A DNA stretch of 62,370 bases from an uncultured Collinsella sp. (GTDB lineage Bacteria > Actinomycetota > Coriobacteriia > Coriobacteriales > Coriobacteriaceae), in the NCBI GenBank assembly GCA_900545665.1, contig UQZU01000010.1:1-62370 (forward strand). Reading direction: 5' to 3'. Positions within the stretch are counted from its first letter, which is position 1; every line of letters begins with the position of its first letter. This document shows positions 19,497 through 27,804 of this stretch, piece by piece. The position numbers and the translations under genes are program-made. The notes under the pieces are model-generated. The model searched no databases. It had not been told where the DNA came from and saw nothing but the letters and a program-made list of their open reading frames with translations.

Positions 19497-19976
19497 ATGT
19501 TTAGGCCCTTACGTCGAAAGAAACGCGCCATCACTGACGAGGAAGCGCGCGAACTGCTCGCCACCTGCAAGCGCGGCGTCTTTGCCGTCAACGGCGACGA
19601 TGGCTACCCGTACGCCATTCCCGTCAACTACTTCTTTGACACCGAGCACGACAAGATTTATTTCCATGGTGCCAAGGCTGGCCACAAGGTTGATTCACTC
19701 AAGCGCGATGACAAGGTCTGCTTTACCGTTTACGGCAACGAGTGGTACAAGGACGGTGACTGGGCTCCCTACGTTATGAGTACCGTGGTCTTTGGCCGCT
19801 GTCGCCTGGCGAACGACACTCCCGCGTTTATCGAAGACAAAGTCCGCCAGCTCGCCCTTAAGTACTACCCTTCCGCCGAGGAAGTCGAAGAGGAAATCGC
19901 CAAGGACATTAAGGGCGTCCAGCTCTACGAGATTACGATTGAGCATCTTTGCGGCAAGCAGATTCAAGAAAAGTAA
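19497..19976 (+). CDS. Pyridoxamine 5'-phosphate oxidase family flavoprotein, NimA-like
   Basis: A 159-residue split-barrel flavin-binding protein. The N-terminal pattern (EEARELLATCKRGVFAVNGD, then GYPYAIPVNYFF) and IYFHGAKAGHKVD are typical of the NimA group, some members of which reduce 5-nitroimidazole drugs. The ribosome site GAAAGGAAG precedes the ATG. It follows the kinase gene by 41 bases on the same strand, but there is no clear functional link. Confidence 0.88.
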   Translation: MFRPLRRKKRAITDEEARELLATCKRGVFAVNGDDGYPYAIPVNYFFDTEHDKIYFHGAKAGHKVDSLKRDDKVCFTVYGNEWYKDGDWAPYVMSTVVFGRCRLANDTPAFIEDKVRQLALKYYPSAEEVEEEIAKDIKGVQLYEITIEHLCGKQIQEK

Positions 19977-20003
19977 GTCCCTCAGCAGGCCTCATCAATA
20001 GCA

Positions 20004-20043
20004 ATATGGCCCGGGTCCAACCAACATTGGAACCGGGCCATAT
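20004..20043. terminator. Bidirectional intrinsic terminator
   Basis: ATATGGCCCGGGTCCAA pairs with TTGGAACCGGGCCATAT, 16 of 17 positions, around a six-base loop. It separates the flavoprotein gene from the convergent second hybrid kinase. Confidence 0.8.
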
Positions 20044-20045
20044 GC

Positions 20046-22237
20046 TTATAAAGCATCGGCGGTTATGTGTGCAAGCGCCTCAACGAGCTCCTGCGAGCTC
20101 ACGGGTTTACTCAGGTGCGCATCCATGCCCGCCTCACGCGAAAGCCTGCGGTCGTCGGCAAAGGCGTTGGCACTCACGGCGATAATCGGCGTGGTCGCGG
20201 CATCCTCGCGATCGAGTGCTCGAATCTGACGCGTGGCCTCAAGGCCATCGATGCCAGGCATCATGATGTCCATCAACACCACGTCGTACTCGTGCGGTGC
20301 GCTCGCGGCAAACGCCTCAACGGCAGACTCGCCATCCTTAACATGCGTCACGACAGCACCGGCACGGCCGAGCGTAAACTGCGCGATCTCGGCATTCAGA
20401 TCGTTATCCTCTACGAGCAAAACGCGCAAGCCCTGGAGCGCATCGCCGTCGCCCGCATCTACGCGAACTGCCTGAGGAATCTCGGAGCGGTCGCACTTCT
20501 CGAACGGCAGGCGGATGGTAAACGTCGTCCCCTGCCCCAAGACACTCGTAAAGCTCATGGTTCCGCCCATAAGCTCGACCAACTGTTTTGCGATAGGCGC
20601 GCCCAGGCCAGTTCCCGATGAAGCACCTTCCACCTGTTGTTCCTCGCGGCAAAAAGGCTCGTAGAGGTGCTGTTGGAACTCCTCGCTCATGCCAATACCG
20701 TTGTCGGCGATCGTGTATTCATAGACGGGGACGCCATCCGCTGGCTCCGCCTCGCGGCACACCAGGCGAACATAGCCGCCCTGGCGGTTGTACTTGACGG
20801 CATTGCCGGCAATATTGAGCAACAAGCGCTTGAGGTGCGTCACGCTCACCCGTGCATAGGGATGAACAAGGGTTCGTTGGTCACAAATAATTGTAACCAG
20901 ACGCTCCTCGGCCTGGCGCTCCAGAATATCGCACACCTCGCGATTGAGGGCCACCAAATTTGTGGGTACGAGGTTCAGGTCGACCTGCCCGCTCTCCAGG
21001 CGACTCATATCGAGTGCCTCGTTGGCAAGGTCGAGCAGCAGTCCCGATGCCGTCCAGATTTTCGAGCGGCACTCAGTCTGCTTTTGCAAATCGTCCGCAT
21101 TGGCATCGCCAACCTCGACCATGCCGCGAATGCCGTTGATGGGCGTGCGCAGATCGTGGCTCATGCGACGCAGAAACTCTGTCTTTGCCGAATTGGCAGA
21201 CGAGGCCTCACGCGCCGCCTTTGCCAGCTTGTCGCCATAGTCGCGCTCCTGCTGCAGCAAGTCCGTCAAACGTCGGCGATCAGCGCGGCGACGCACCATC
21301 ACAACAACGGCTACAAAACCGCTGTAGAGCGCCAGCACGCCGGCAGCAACAGCCGCGACAACCTCAAAGTAACGCCGCGCCGGAGCATAGGTGTACACAT
21401 AGAATTTGTGCGCTTTTCCAAATGTGCCCAAATACCACTCGCCGTCGGCGTTAATCAATTTGACCTTACCAGCTAGGCATCGATCCTTAATACCGTCGAC
21501 AATGAAGACGTCCGTCGCAGGCAGATCGAATACGCCCAATACAGTGGGTTCAACGGCATTGGTCGCAACGACCTTGCCGTCGCTTTCGATCACGATATTG
21601 CCGCTATCGATGGTTTCATAGCCTTCGAGCAAACTCTGCAGTTTGAGCGTATTGCTTGCAACCGCCTTCGCGCTCTGATGCCTTACCGCGATAACGATAC
21701 CCTCGCCATCTTGCCGGGTCACACAGCCAATGTCTGCAACCGAATCATCCGCAAGCGTAATGCGGGCGGTATAGGACTTAAGCGGATGGGTTGCCACCTC
21801 CAGCACGGGTGCTTCCTTGAGATACGTAGCGAGCGACTCGTAGCCCACATCGCCCGTCGAGGACTCGGACACCAAATTGCCCAATGCGTCCGTCACGATC
21901 AGCGCGCTCACGTTGAACTGGTCGGCATATTGCTCCAGCATGGCGTTATCCCCCGAACCGTCGCGCTCCATATCGCGAGCAGCCTCTCCGGCAATCTCCA
22001 TAACGCGAATCAGGTTTTGGTCGCATAGGCGCTGTTGAACGCATCGTAGGAAAGACTCTGCGTCGCCACGTAATCGACAACGTCGGCAAAGCGCTGCTCG
22101 GCCTGGGCTGTCGTGTAACCGTAGCTCATCATGCCGGCAACAACCGAGAGCGCTATCCCCAGCAGAGCGACAAGGAGCCATGCCCCTGTCGAACGATTGT
22201 CCCGCTCCTGAGCGGCGTGGTCGGGCGCATCGATCAT
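20046..22237 (-). pseudogene. Hybrid sensor histidine kinase, frameshifted near its N-terminus
   Basis: The 75-codon start frame (ATG 22237, with membrane helix TGAWLLVALLGIALSVVAGM) meets a stop at 22010. The rest of the protein continues in another frame from the same point. Adding one base to the AAAA run (+ strand TTTT, 22015-22018) would give one 730-residue kinase: helix, extracytoplasmic sensor, second helix near 270-295, HisKA with intact MSHDLRTPING, HATPase (NAVKYN, DNGIGM) and a receiver with LMDIMMPGIDG. The start overlaps the binding-lipoprotein gene by ATGA. The shift may be a sequencing error, a real mutation or slippage. If real, no membrane-bound full-length product is made. 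Confidence 0.8.
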
Positions 22238-23103
22238 GACAGGCCCTCCATATTCAAAAATGGCGAAGGGTCATCAAAGTACTTTGACACCAGACGTTCC
22301 ATGGTGCCATCGGCAAGCATTTCTTGGTAGGCATGAGTGAGCTTGACGTCGATGCCGCGCGTATCGTTGATATCGAAAGCGGTGCCCAAACCAACCTTTA
22401 GCAGCGGCTCATCCAAAATGCGATATGTCACACCATAGTCTTTTTCGTAGGTGAGGAACGAGGACTCATGCGCGGCGACAGCGTCGACCAGGCCCTCGAC
22501 GAGCACCGGGTTCAGATATGAACCGTCCGAAAAGCTGTAGAGCTCCTTGATCTGCGGAACGTTTTCATTTGTGCGATTGAGCAAAATGCCCTCGGGCTTG
22601 GTGGTGGACTGAACCGCCACGATCTTATCCTCAAGATCGGCAAGCGTGTAGATATCGCTCTGGGGATCGACCGCGACCACCTGGCGGCTCGCAAGGTACG
22701 GGCCGGCCCAACGATATTCGTTTTCGCGACCCGTCATGCTAAAGCTGCCCATGACGCAATCGAGTTCGCCGCTCGCCAGCAGCTCTTTCTTCTTTTCCCA
22801 GTCGATCAGCTGGTATTTTGGCTTATAACCAATGCGGGCCAAAGCCTCGGTTAATATCTCGACATCCAGGCCAACGATATCGCCGTACTCGTCGGTATAC
22901 ACAAACGGTGGATAGAGGTCACTGCCGACGTTGAGCGTCTTAAGATTGTCGTCCTGGACCTGCGAGACCTCCAGGCCTTTTGATGCAGACGTCGATGCCT
23001 CGTCATTCGACCCGGAGCAGCCAGCTATCGCTACGACAAAAGCGCTCGCCACTGCAAGCGCAACAAATAACGAAATGGCAACCGAGCGACGGGATCTTTT
23101 CAT
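22234..23103 (-). CDS. Solute-binding lipoprotein (SBP family 3)
   Basis: A 289-residue extracytoplasmic binding protein. The signal peptide ends in a lipobox (AIAGC, Cys about residue 29). The family-3 signature appears as DLYPPFVYTDEYGDIVGLDVEI and GELDCVMGSFSMT. These proteins bind amino acids or other small polar ligands. No ABC permease is nearby. Its stop overlaps the start of the hybrid kinase, so it probably presents ligand to that kinase. This parallels the neighbour kinase at 16651, which carries the same domain type fused. Confidence 0.9.
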   Translation of the reverse strand: MKRSRRSVAISLFVALAVASAFVVAIAGCSGSNDEASTSASKGLEVSQVQDDNLKTLNVGSDLYPPFVYTDEYGDIVGLDVEILTEALARIGYKPKYQLIDWEKKKELLASGELDCVMGSFSMTGRENEYRWAGPYLASRQVVAVDPQSDIYTLADLEDKIVAVQSTTKPEGILLNRTNENVPQIKELYSFSDGSYLNPVLVEGLVDAVAAHESSFLTYEKDYGVTYRILDEPLLKVGLGTAFDINDTRGIDVKLTHAYQEMLADGTMERLVSKYFDDPSPFLNMEGLS

Positions 23104-23247
23104 CGAGCTCCATACGATCCTGTTTACAGACTGAAATGGTTAAAGATAATAGCAAACAAAACCACACGAGCACCCAATTGTTACAGACGCTTTACCGTGT
23201 GGGGCCTTCCAGCCGACTTGGCAGAAGACCCCGCATGCAGTGCTCAC

Positions 23248-24462
23248 TTACCGTGCATTAAAAACGTAGCGGTCCAGGCGGTCGCACGCTTCCTTTACGC
23301 GCGAAAGCGGCAGCGCCAGATTCACGCGAATGTGGCAGGGCCCGTGGAACGGACGACCGTCCTGATACCCCACGCCCACGCGCGCCCCCTCGTCGAGCAG
23401 CCACTGAATATCGCGGCCATGTTCGCGGCACCACTCGGTGCAGTCCAGAAACACCATGTACGTGCCCTGCGGACGCGAATAGGACACGCCCTCAAAATGC
23501 TCGTCCACGTAATTGCAGAAGTACTCGATATTGCCGGCAAGCACCTGGTTGAGCTCGTCCAGCCACTCGTAGCCTTGCGGCTGGTAGGCACCGATAAGCG
23601 CATGCATGGAGAGGACGTTCATCTCGTTGTAGTGAGTCTTGTTGGACACGGCACACACGCGGTCGCGCAGCGTCTCGTTGTAGATGATGTGGTAGCTGCC
23701 GACCAGACCCGCCAGGTTAAACGTCTTGCTCGGCGCATAGAGGGCAACCGTGCGCATGCGGGCATCCTCGCTCACCGACTGCGTCGGGATATGCTTGTGT
23801 CCCGGCAGGATGATATCGGACCAAATCTCGTCCGAGATCACTACGCAATCGTGCTGGCGATAGATGTCCATGGCGCGCTCGATCTCGTCGCGTTCCCATA
23901 CGCGGCCGCAGGGATTGTGCGGCGAGCAGAACACCGCGGCATGGATGTGATTTTGGGCGAGCTTGTGCTCCATGTCCTCAAAGTCCATACGCCACACGCC
24001 CTGGTCGTCGAGCTTAAGCGGGCTGTGGACAATGTGATAGCCCGCGGCCTCAATGGACTTGGTAAAGCCGATGTAGGTAGGGCTGTGGACCAGCATCGCA
24101 TCGCCCGGCTGGACATACGCGCGCAGCGTCGACACGACGCCGCCCAGCACGCCGTTTTCGTAGCCGATATGTTCAGGGCTCAAACCTTCGACGCCATTGC
24201 GGCGGTTCTGCCATTCGATGATGCGATCGAAGTACTCAGCGCGTGGGTTAAAGTAGCCAAACATGGGGTGCTGGGCACGCTGAATGATGTGTTCCTGGAC
24301 CGTGGGCACCGTGGCAAAATTCATGTCGGCCACCCACATGGGGATGCGGTCGAAGCCCTCGTCGGGTGCGTTCGGGGCCATACCGGGGATCTCACCCCAA
24401 GAGTCAACAGCGATAGAGTCCATGCCGTGGCGGTCGATAAGCGAGCTAAAGTCGTATTTCAT
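23248..24462 (-). CDS. MalY/PatB family aminotransferase (likely C-S lyase)
   Basis: A 404-residue fold-type I PLP enzyme. The PLP lysine is in APSKTFNLAGL, the MalY/PatB signature PMWVADMNFATVP is near residue 42, and SPHNPCGRVW and SDEIWSDI are the usual cofactor-pocket motifs. Family members cleave cystathionine or cysteine conjugates to a thiol or sulfide, pyruvate and ammonia. ATG at 24462 has GGGAG upstream; an earlier GTG at 24510 has no ribosome site. Confidence 0.9.
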   Translation of the reverse strand: MKYDFSSLIDRHGMDSIAVDSWGEIPGMAPNAPDEGFDRIPMWVADMNFATVPTVQEHIIQRAQHPMFGYFNPRAEYFDRIIEWQNRRNGVEGLSPEHIGYENGVLGGVVSTLRAYVQPGDAMLVHSPTYIGFTKSIEAAGYHIVHSPLKLDDQGVWRMDFEDMEHKLAQNHIHAAVFCSPHNPCGRVWERDEIERAMDIYRQHDCVVISDEIWSDIILPGHKHIPTQSVSEDARMRTVALYAPSKTFNLAGLVGSYHIIYNETLRDRVCAVSNKTHYNEMNVLSMHALIGAYQPQGYEWLDELNQVLAGNIEYFCNYVDEHFEGVSYSRPQGTYMVFLDCTEWCREHGRDIQWLLDEGARVGVGYQDGRPFHGPCHIRVNLALPLSRVKEACDRLDRYVFNAR

Positions 24463-24573
24463 GCTGAGCTCCCGTACAAAGTGATTGTTTTGGTAGGCGT
24501 TATTGTCCACCAGCGTGGGCGGTTTTGGCGCGGGGTTTGGCGCTTAATTTGACGGGTGCGGACGAATGACTGG

Positions 24574-25320
24574 TTAGTCTCGTGCGTCGTTGACGGCGAC
24601 TACGGTTAGCTGGGTTTCATCGACCGTAAAAGATATGTCGAGTCCAGCGTAAGCCAGATGATAGACGCGGTGTGGCTCGTGCTTGCTGCCCGCGCGGCGC
24701 GGGTCTTGGCGAAGGACCTCGACCAAGCCGAGGAGCTTTGCGGGCGGGACCATATCCTGCAGTGCTTGCGGAAACTCAACATCGAGCTCTTGCCACGGAG
24801 CATCCTCGATCCAGCCTCCGGTCGCATCCGGGTGGCAGTCCGCAAACGGAATGTAGGGCTTGATGTCGTAGATGGGCGTACCGTCGCGCAGGTCGGCCCC
24901 CAACACATGGATGATGGGGCCATCGTCGGTGAGCTCGACACGATCAAGCTTGACGCAGGTGAGCCCGATGGGATTAGGGCGAAACGGACTGCGCGTGGCA
25001 AACACTCCCACACGTTCGGCTCCGCCCAGACGCGGCGGGCGCACGGTTTTCGACCATTTTGCGTTGGTGCCGGACCTGTCCTGCGTTTTAGCGTCGACGG
25101 CAATATCCTTAGCCGTGCCGCCGGGCGTTCCGTTTTCGAAGCGCCACAGCAGCCACAGGTGAGAGAAGGAGTCCAGGCCCTCAACCGCTGCATTGGAGGC
25201 AAATTCCGGCTCAAAAAAGATTCGTCCCTGCAGATGGGGCGCCAAAAAGCTGTTGCGCGGAATGCCAAACTTCTGCGGCAAGTCGGTATGTATGCGTGCG
25301 ATAGGTTCCATGCCGGTCAT
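24574..25320 (-). CDS. trmO: tRNA (N6-threonylcarbamoyladenosine37-N6)-methyltransferase TrmO
   Basis: A 248-residue TrmO/TsaA (UPF0066) protein, which methylates t6A37 of tRNA-Thr using SAM. The hallmark GVFATRSPFRPNPIGLT is intact near residue 105, and the preceding DRVELTDDGPIIHVLGADL fits the family. The C-terminal domain (residues 165-248) is present. ATG at 25320 or 25311 starts the conserved IARIHTDLPQKFGIP region; no clear ribosome site is visible. The reading frame stays open far upstream but that part is antisense to the XRE gene. Confidence 0.9.
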   Translation of the reverse strand: MTGMEPIARIHTDLPQKFGIPRNSFLAPHLQGRIFFEPEFASNAAVEGLDSFSHLWLLWRFENGTPGGTAKDIAVDAKTQDRSGTNAKWSKTVRPPRLGGAERVGVFATRSPFRPNPIGLTCVKLDRVELTDDGPIIHVLGADLRDGTPIYDIKPYIPFADCHPDATGGWIEDAPWQELDVEFPQALQDMVPPAKLLGLVEVLRQDPRRAGSKHEPHRVYHLAYAGLDISFTVDETQLTVVAVNDARD

Positions 25321-25452
25321 TGTACGGCATGGAGGCGTGGGGCGTTGCGCGCAATTCTTCGCCGCGGTCCCCCGTCGTGCAACCAACGGTTGCTTGGAAG
25401 GGCGCCTGCCGCCGCGTATGCTTAAGCCATCAACCAGCAGAAAGGAGCCGTT

Positions 25453-26256
25453 ATGGCCTTTGCAGAAAAGCTCATCGCTGTCCGTCGCGCCCATCACCTT
25501 ACCCAAGAGCAGCTCGCCGCCAAGCTCTTCGTCACACGCCAAGCCGTCAGCCGTTGGGAACGCGGCGAGGTCACCCCGGGCATCGACATGATGAAGCTCA
25601 TTGCCGCCGTAACCGGCGAGCCACTGTCCCACCTGCTCGAAATGCCCGAGCATTATTGCCAGAGCTGCGGCATGATACTCACGCCCGACGACTGCAGCAC
25701 CGATGCCACAGGTGCCACGACCGACCATTACTGCAAGTGGTGCTACGACCACGGCAAGTACACCTACGACACCACCATGGAGGCAATGATCGAGGATTGT
25801 GCCCCGCGCCTGGCACAAAACACCAGTATGTCGCTCGACGAAGCCGTCTCGCTCATGGGCGCCGTCCTGCCGCAACTGGAGCGCTGGCGCACCGTGCAGG
25901 AAAACGAGGAGCGCTACGGCGACGAGGCGATCGACGCAGCAAACGAAGCACTGCTGGACATGGACCCCGAGACATGGAACGACATGAAGGAACTTGAACG
26001 CGCTATTCTGGGCCAACTCTCGATTGCCATGGGCGATGGCGATGCGAATGGAAGCGAGGCTCGCAAGCTTGTCGCGATGCATCGTCGCTGGATTGCCCTC
26101 AACTGGGGATGCGAGCCCCAGAACGAAGCGTACCTGGGCCTCGCCAATGGTTATCTTGCCGACCAGCGCTTTGTTGACTACTACGACAAGCCCTGCGGCA
26201 CCGGAGCCACGGCGTTTCTGGTCCAGGCCATCGAGTCGTCACTGGTCCGCGCATAG
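25453..26256 (+). CDS. XRE regulator with zinc ribbon and TipAS-like C-terminal domain
   Basis: A 267-residue protein with three parts. Residues 1-65 are a Cro/CI-type helix-turn-helix (LTQEQLAAKLFVTRQAVSRWERG). Residues 70-105 are a zinc ribbon with C-x2-C (CQSCG) and a second C-x2-C (CKWC). Residues 110-267 are helical and end in RWIALNWGCEPQ...YLADQRFVDYYDKPCG...FLVQAIE, like the TipAS domain of MerR-type drug-binding regulators. TipAS binds thiopeptides in Streptomyces. The combination suggests a ligand-binding repressor or drug-sequestering protein. It has AAAGGAG before ATG. Its targets are unknown. Confidence 0.82.
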   Translation: MAFAEKLIAVRRAHHLTQEQLAAKLFVTRQAVSRWERGEVTPGIDMMKLIAAVTGEPLSHLLEMPEHYCQSCGMILTPDDCSTDATGATTDHYCKWCYDHGKYTYDTTMEAMIEDCAPRLAQNTSMSLDEAVSLMGAVLPQLERWRTVQENEERYGDEAIDAANEALLDMDPETWNDMKELERAILGQLSIAMGDGDANGSEARKLVAMHRRWIALNWGCEPQNEAYLGLANGYLADQRFVDYYDKPCGTGATAFLVQAIESSLVRA

Positions 26257-26307
26257 ACCGCGGCGGCTTTGGGTATTTCAATCAAAACCGCAACCGATTG
26301 GAGACCT

Positions 26308-26553
26308 ATGACTACTGATCACGAGCTCGTGCTCTACGTTATGACCGGCTGCCCGTACTGCATAAAGGTCAAGCGCTTTTTGGCCGATAACGGCGCGACT
26401 ATTCCTGAACGCAATATCTCGACCGATTCCGATGCCGAGCAAACGCTTATCGCCGTCGGCGGAAAACGCCAGGTTCCCTGCCTGTTCATTGACGGCAAAC
26501 CGCTCTACGAATCGAGCGACATCATCGCGTGGGTGCAGGAAAACCTGCTCTAG
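26308..26553 (+). CDS. Glutaredoxin family protein
   Basis: An 81-residue thioredoxin-fold protein with an intact CPYC redox site (GCPYCIKVKRFL), a cis-Pro motif QVPCLF and an IDGKPLYES strand, as in NrdH/glutaredoxins and the GST N-terminal domain. ATG 26308 has GGAG 5 bases upstream. It lies 51 bases after the XRE gene on the same strand. A 73-bp repeat follows it. Confidence 0.88.
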   Translation: MTTDHELVLYVMTGCPYCIKVKRFLADNGATIPERNISTDSDAEQTLIAVGGKRQVPCLFIDGKPLYESSDIIAWVQENLL

Positions 26554-26589
26554 TACGCACGCTCTGTCCGTCCAGGGCCCAACCCATAC

Positions 26590-26662
26590 GACCCAAACAT
26601 GTACACCAGCATCCAAAGTCGACATTTTTCGACATCTTTGGATGCTGGCGTACAGCTTTTTG
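26590..26662 (+). repeat. 73-bp hairpin repeat, copy 1
   Basis: It matches 27670-27742 over 73 bases with one difference (C at 26649). The arms GTACACCAGCATCCAAAG (26601-26618) and 26636-26653 form an 18-bp stem, broken here by the one change. A TTTTT run follows, so it could also end transcription of the glutaredoxin gene. Confidence 0.85.
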
Positions 26663-26753
26663 GTAGTCATGGACGCTCTTAGCCGGCTAATTGTTTGAGG
26701 AGACCTTTGGATTATGGCTGTTTGACGCCTCTGGAAAGGTTTCCGAGAGGGCT

Positions 26754-26983
26754 GTGGTCAAAAAAGGGCAAATATGAGTACTGCTACCTGTTTAGTAGCA
26801 GCGATTTTGATTACTTCAGGAACTATTCAACGTTCCACTCGTCCGCAGGCGACGTTATTTCTCCTCATATGTTCAATAAAAGTAGCTCTTAATGGAAACA
26901 AATCTCATCAGGAGCTACAATTTATAGCAAAATAAATGCAACCATAATGGCAACAGTACTCATATTTGCCCTTTTTTGACCAC
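26754..26983. mobile_element. MITE-like element with perfect 30-bp inverted ends
   Basis: Bases 26754-26783 and 26954-26983 are exact inverted copies of 30 bases, starting GTGGTCAAAAAAGGGCAAAT. They enclose 170 A/T-rich bases with no supportable gene. The flanks GAGGGCT and AGCCCTC-like bases extend the similarity imperfectly. No target-site duplication is obvious. The size and form suggest a non-autonomous element or a long structured RNA. Confidence 0.6.
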
Positions 26984-27085
26984 GACCCTCCAGAATAGTC
27001 GCTGAGAACGACACTAAATGACAAAATCCGACACTTGGACGTTCTTATATGAGTAGCCATTGAAGGACACCTAACGACTACTCCC

Positions 27086-27110
27086 ATTCGCGACACACTG
27101 TGTCGCGAAT
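27086..27110. promoter_or_regulatory. Perfect 25-base palindrome in intergenic DNA
   Basis: ATTCGCGACACA and TGTGTCGCGAAT surround a single C. It could be an operator for a dimeric protein or a recombination site. The rest of 26663-27386 outside this, the inverted-repeat element and the operators below shows no gene. Confidence 0.45.
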
Positions 27111-27311
27111 TAAGCTGGCCCCATTACCGAAGACCAGTGAGAGCTCCTGCCCAGAATCTCGATAGCTTAATAAAGGGCTCCCCTCCGGAAGTTCAATGAG
27201 CATCCAAATTCCAAGCTGAAAAGCAAAGGAGTATCGAAGCCGTCAATGCTCATTTCCTATCGAACAGGCGGGTCAAAACAAGCTAATTAGCCCGATGAAC
27301 TGCTTGTATTT

Positions 27312-27333
27312 TTGTCTACAAAATTGTATACAA
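27312..27333 (+). promoter_or_regulatory. Tandem operator-like palindromes before the RHH gene
   Basis: TTGTCTACAA (27312-27321) and TTGTATACAA (27324-27333) are spaced 12 bases apart. The second is a perfect palindrome. Ribbon-helix-helix repressors usually bind cooperatively to such closely repeated sites near their own promoter, so autoregulation is likely but inferred. Confidence 0.55.
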
Positions 27334-27386
27334 AAAGAGAATCCGAGAACCGGCGCTCGACATTATGTCGATCGATAGGAGGCGCC

Positions 27387-27653
27387 ATGGATGCTAAGCA
27401 GCTCGAAAAGATGATGGGGTTTGCTCCCGGAGAGTTGAAGAAAGCCGCGGAAGCCTACGAAAAAGATGAGTGGCCGAAAGGTCGCACCATCAAGTTGGGA
27501 AGGCCACCAATCTCCGATGAGCCGAGCGTCGTTATATCAGCACGTGTGGGTGAGTCTGTTCTTGATGCGTTTGACGCAAAAGCAAAGCGCCATGGGCAAA
27601 CACGCACGAAGCGACTCAGGGAGCTCATCACGCTCGATGCAATGATTGCCTAG
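27387..27653 (+). CDS. Ribbon-helix-helix (CopG-like) DNA-binding protein, orphan antitoxin-like
   Basis: An 88-residue protein. Residues 1-40 are charged and helical. Residues 45-88 (PSVVISARVGESVLDAFDAKAKRHGQTRTKRLRELI) fit the strand-helix-helix of CopG/MetJ-type proteins. AGGAGG lies 5 bases before ATG 27387. No toxin frame is adjacent on either side; the downstream end runs directly into the second 73-bp hairpin. It could be an orphan antitoxin or a small regulator. Confidence 0.7.
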   Translation: MDAKQLEKMMGFAPGELKKAAEAYEKDEWPKGRTIKLGRPPISDEPSVVISARVGESVLDAFDAKAKRHGQTRTKRLRELITLDAMIA

Positions 27654-27669
27654 GCCCGCTCCCCCGTCG

Positions 27670-27742
27670 GACCCAAACATGTACACCAGCATCCAAAGTC
27701 GACATTTTTCGACATCTTTGGATGCTGGTGTACAGCTTTTTG
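27670..27742 (+). repeat. 73-bp hairpin repeat, copy 2
   Basis: This copy has a perfect 18-bp stem (27681-27698 with 27716-27733), a short bulge with inner TCGA pairing and a trailing TTTTT. It begins 16 bases after the RHH stop. With copy 1 it flanks about 1.0 kb of A/T-richer DNA as direct repeats. Confidence 0.85.
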
Positions 27743-27804
27743 CTACATAGTCGTTGGGGACGTCCTTAAATGACCAGTCGTTAAAGAACGCCCCCGATGA
27801 CTAG

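Noticed and set aside
25321..26082. N-terminal extension of trmO by about 250 codons
   Set aside because: It is antisense to the well-supported XRE/TipAS-like gene, has no family similarity, and TrmO length is complete from 25320.
26695..27096. Short peptides in the inverted-repeat element as toxin genes
   Set aside because: Both frames owe their similar KKGKYEYC stretches to the inverted DNA repeat, and neither has a convincing ribosome site.
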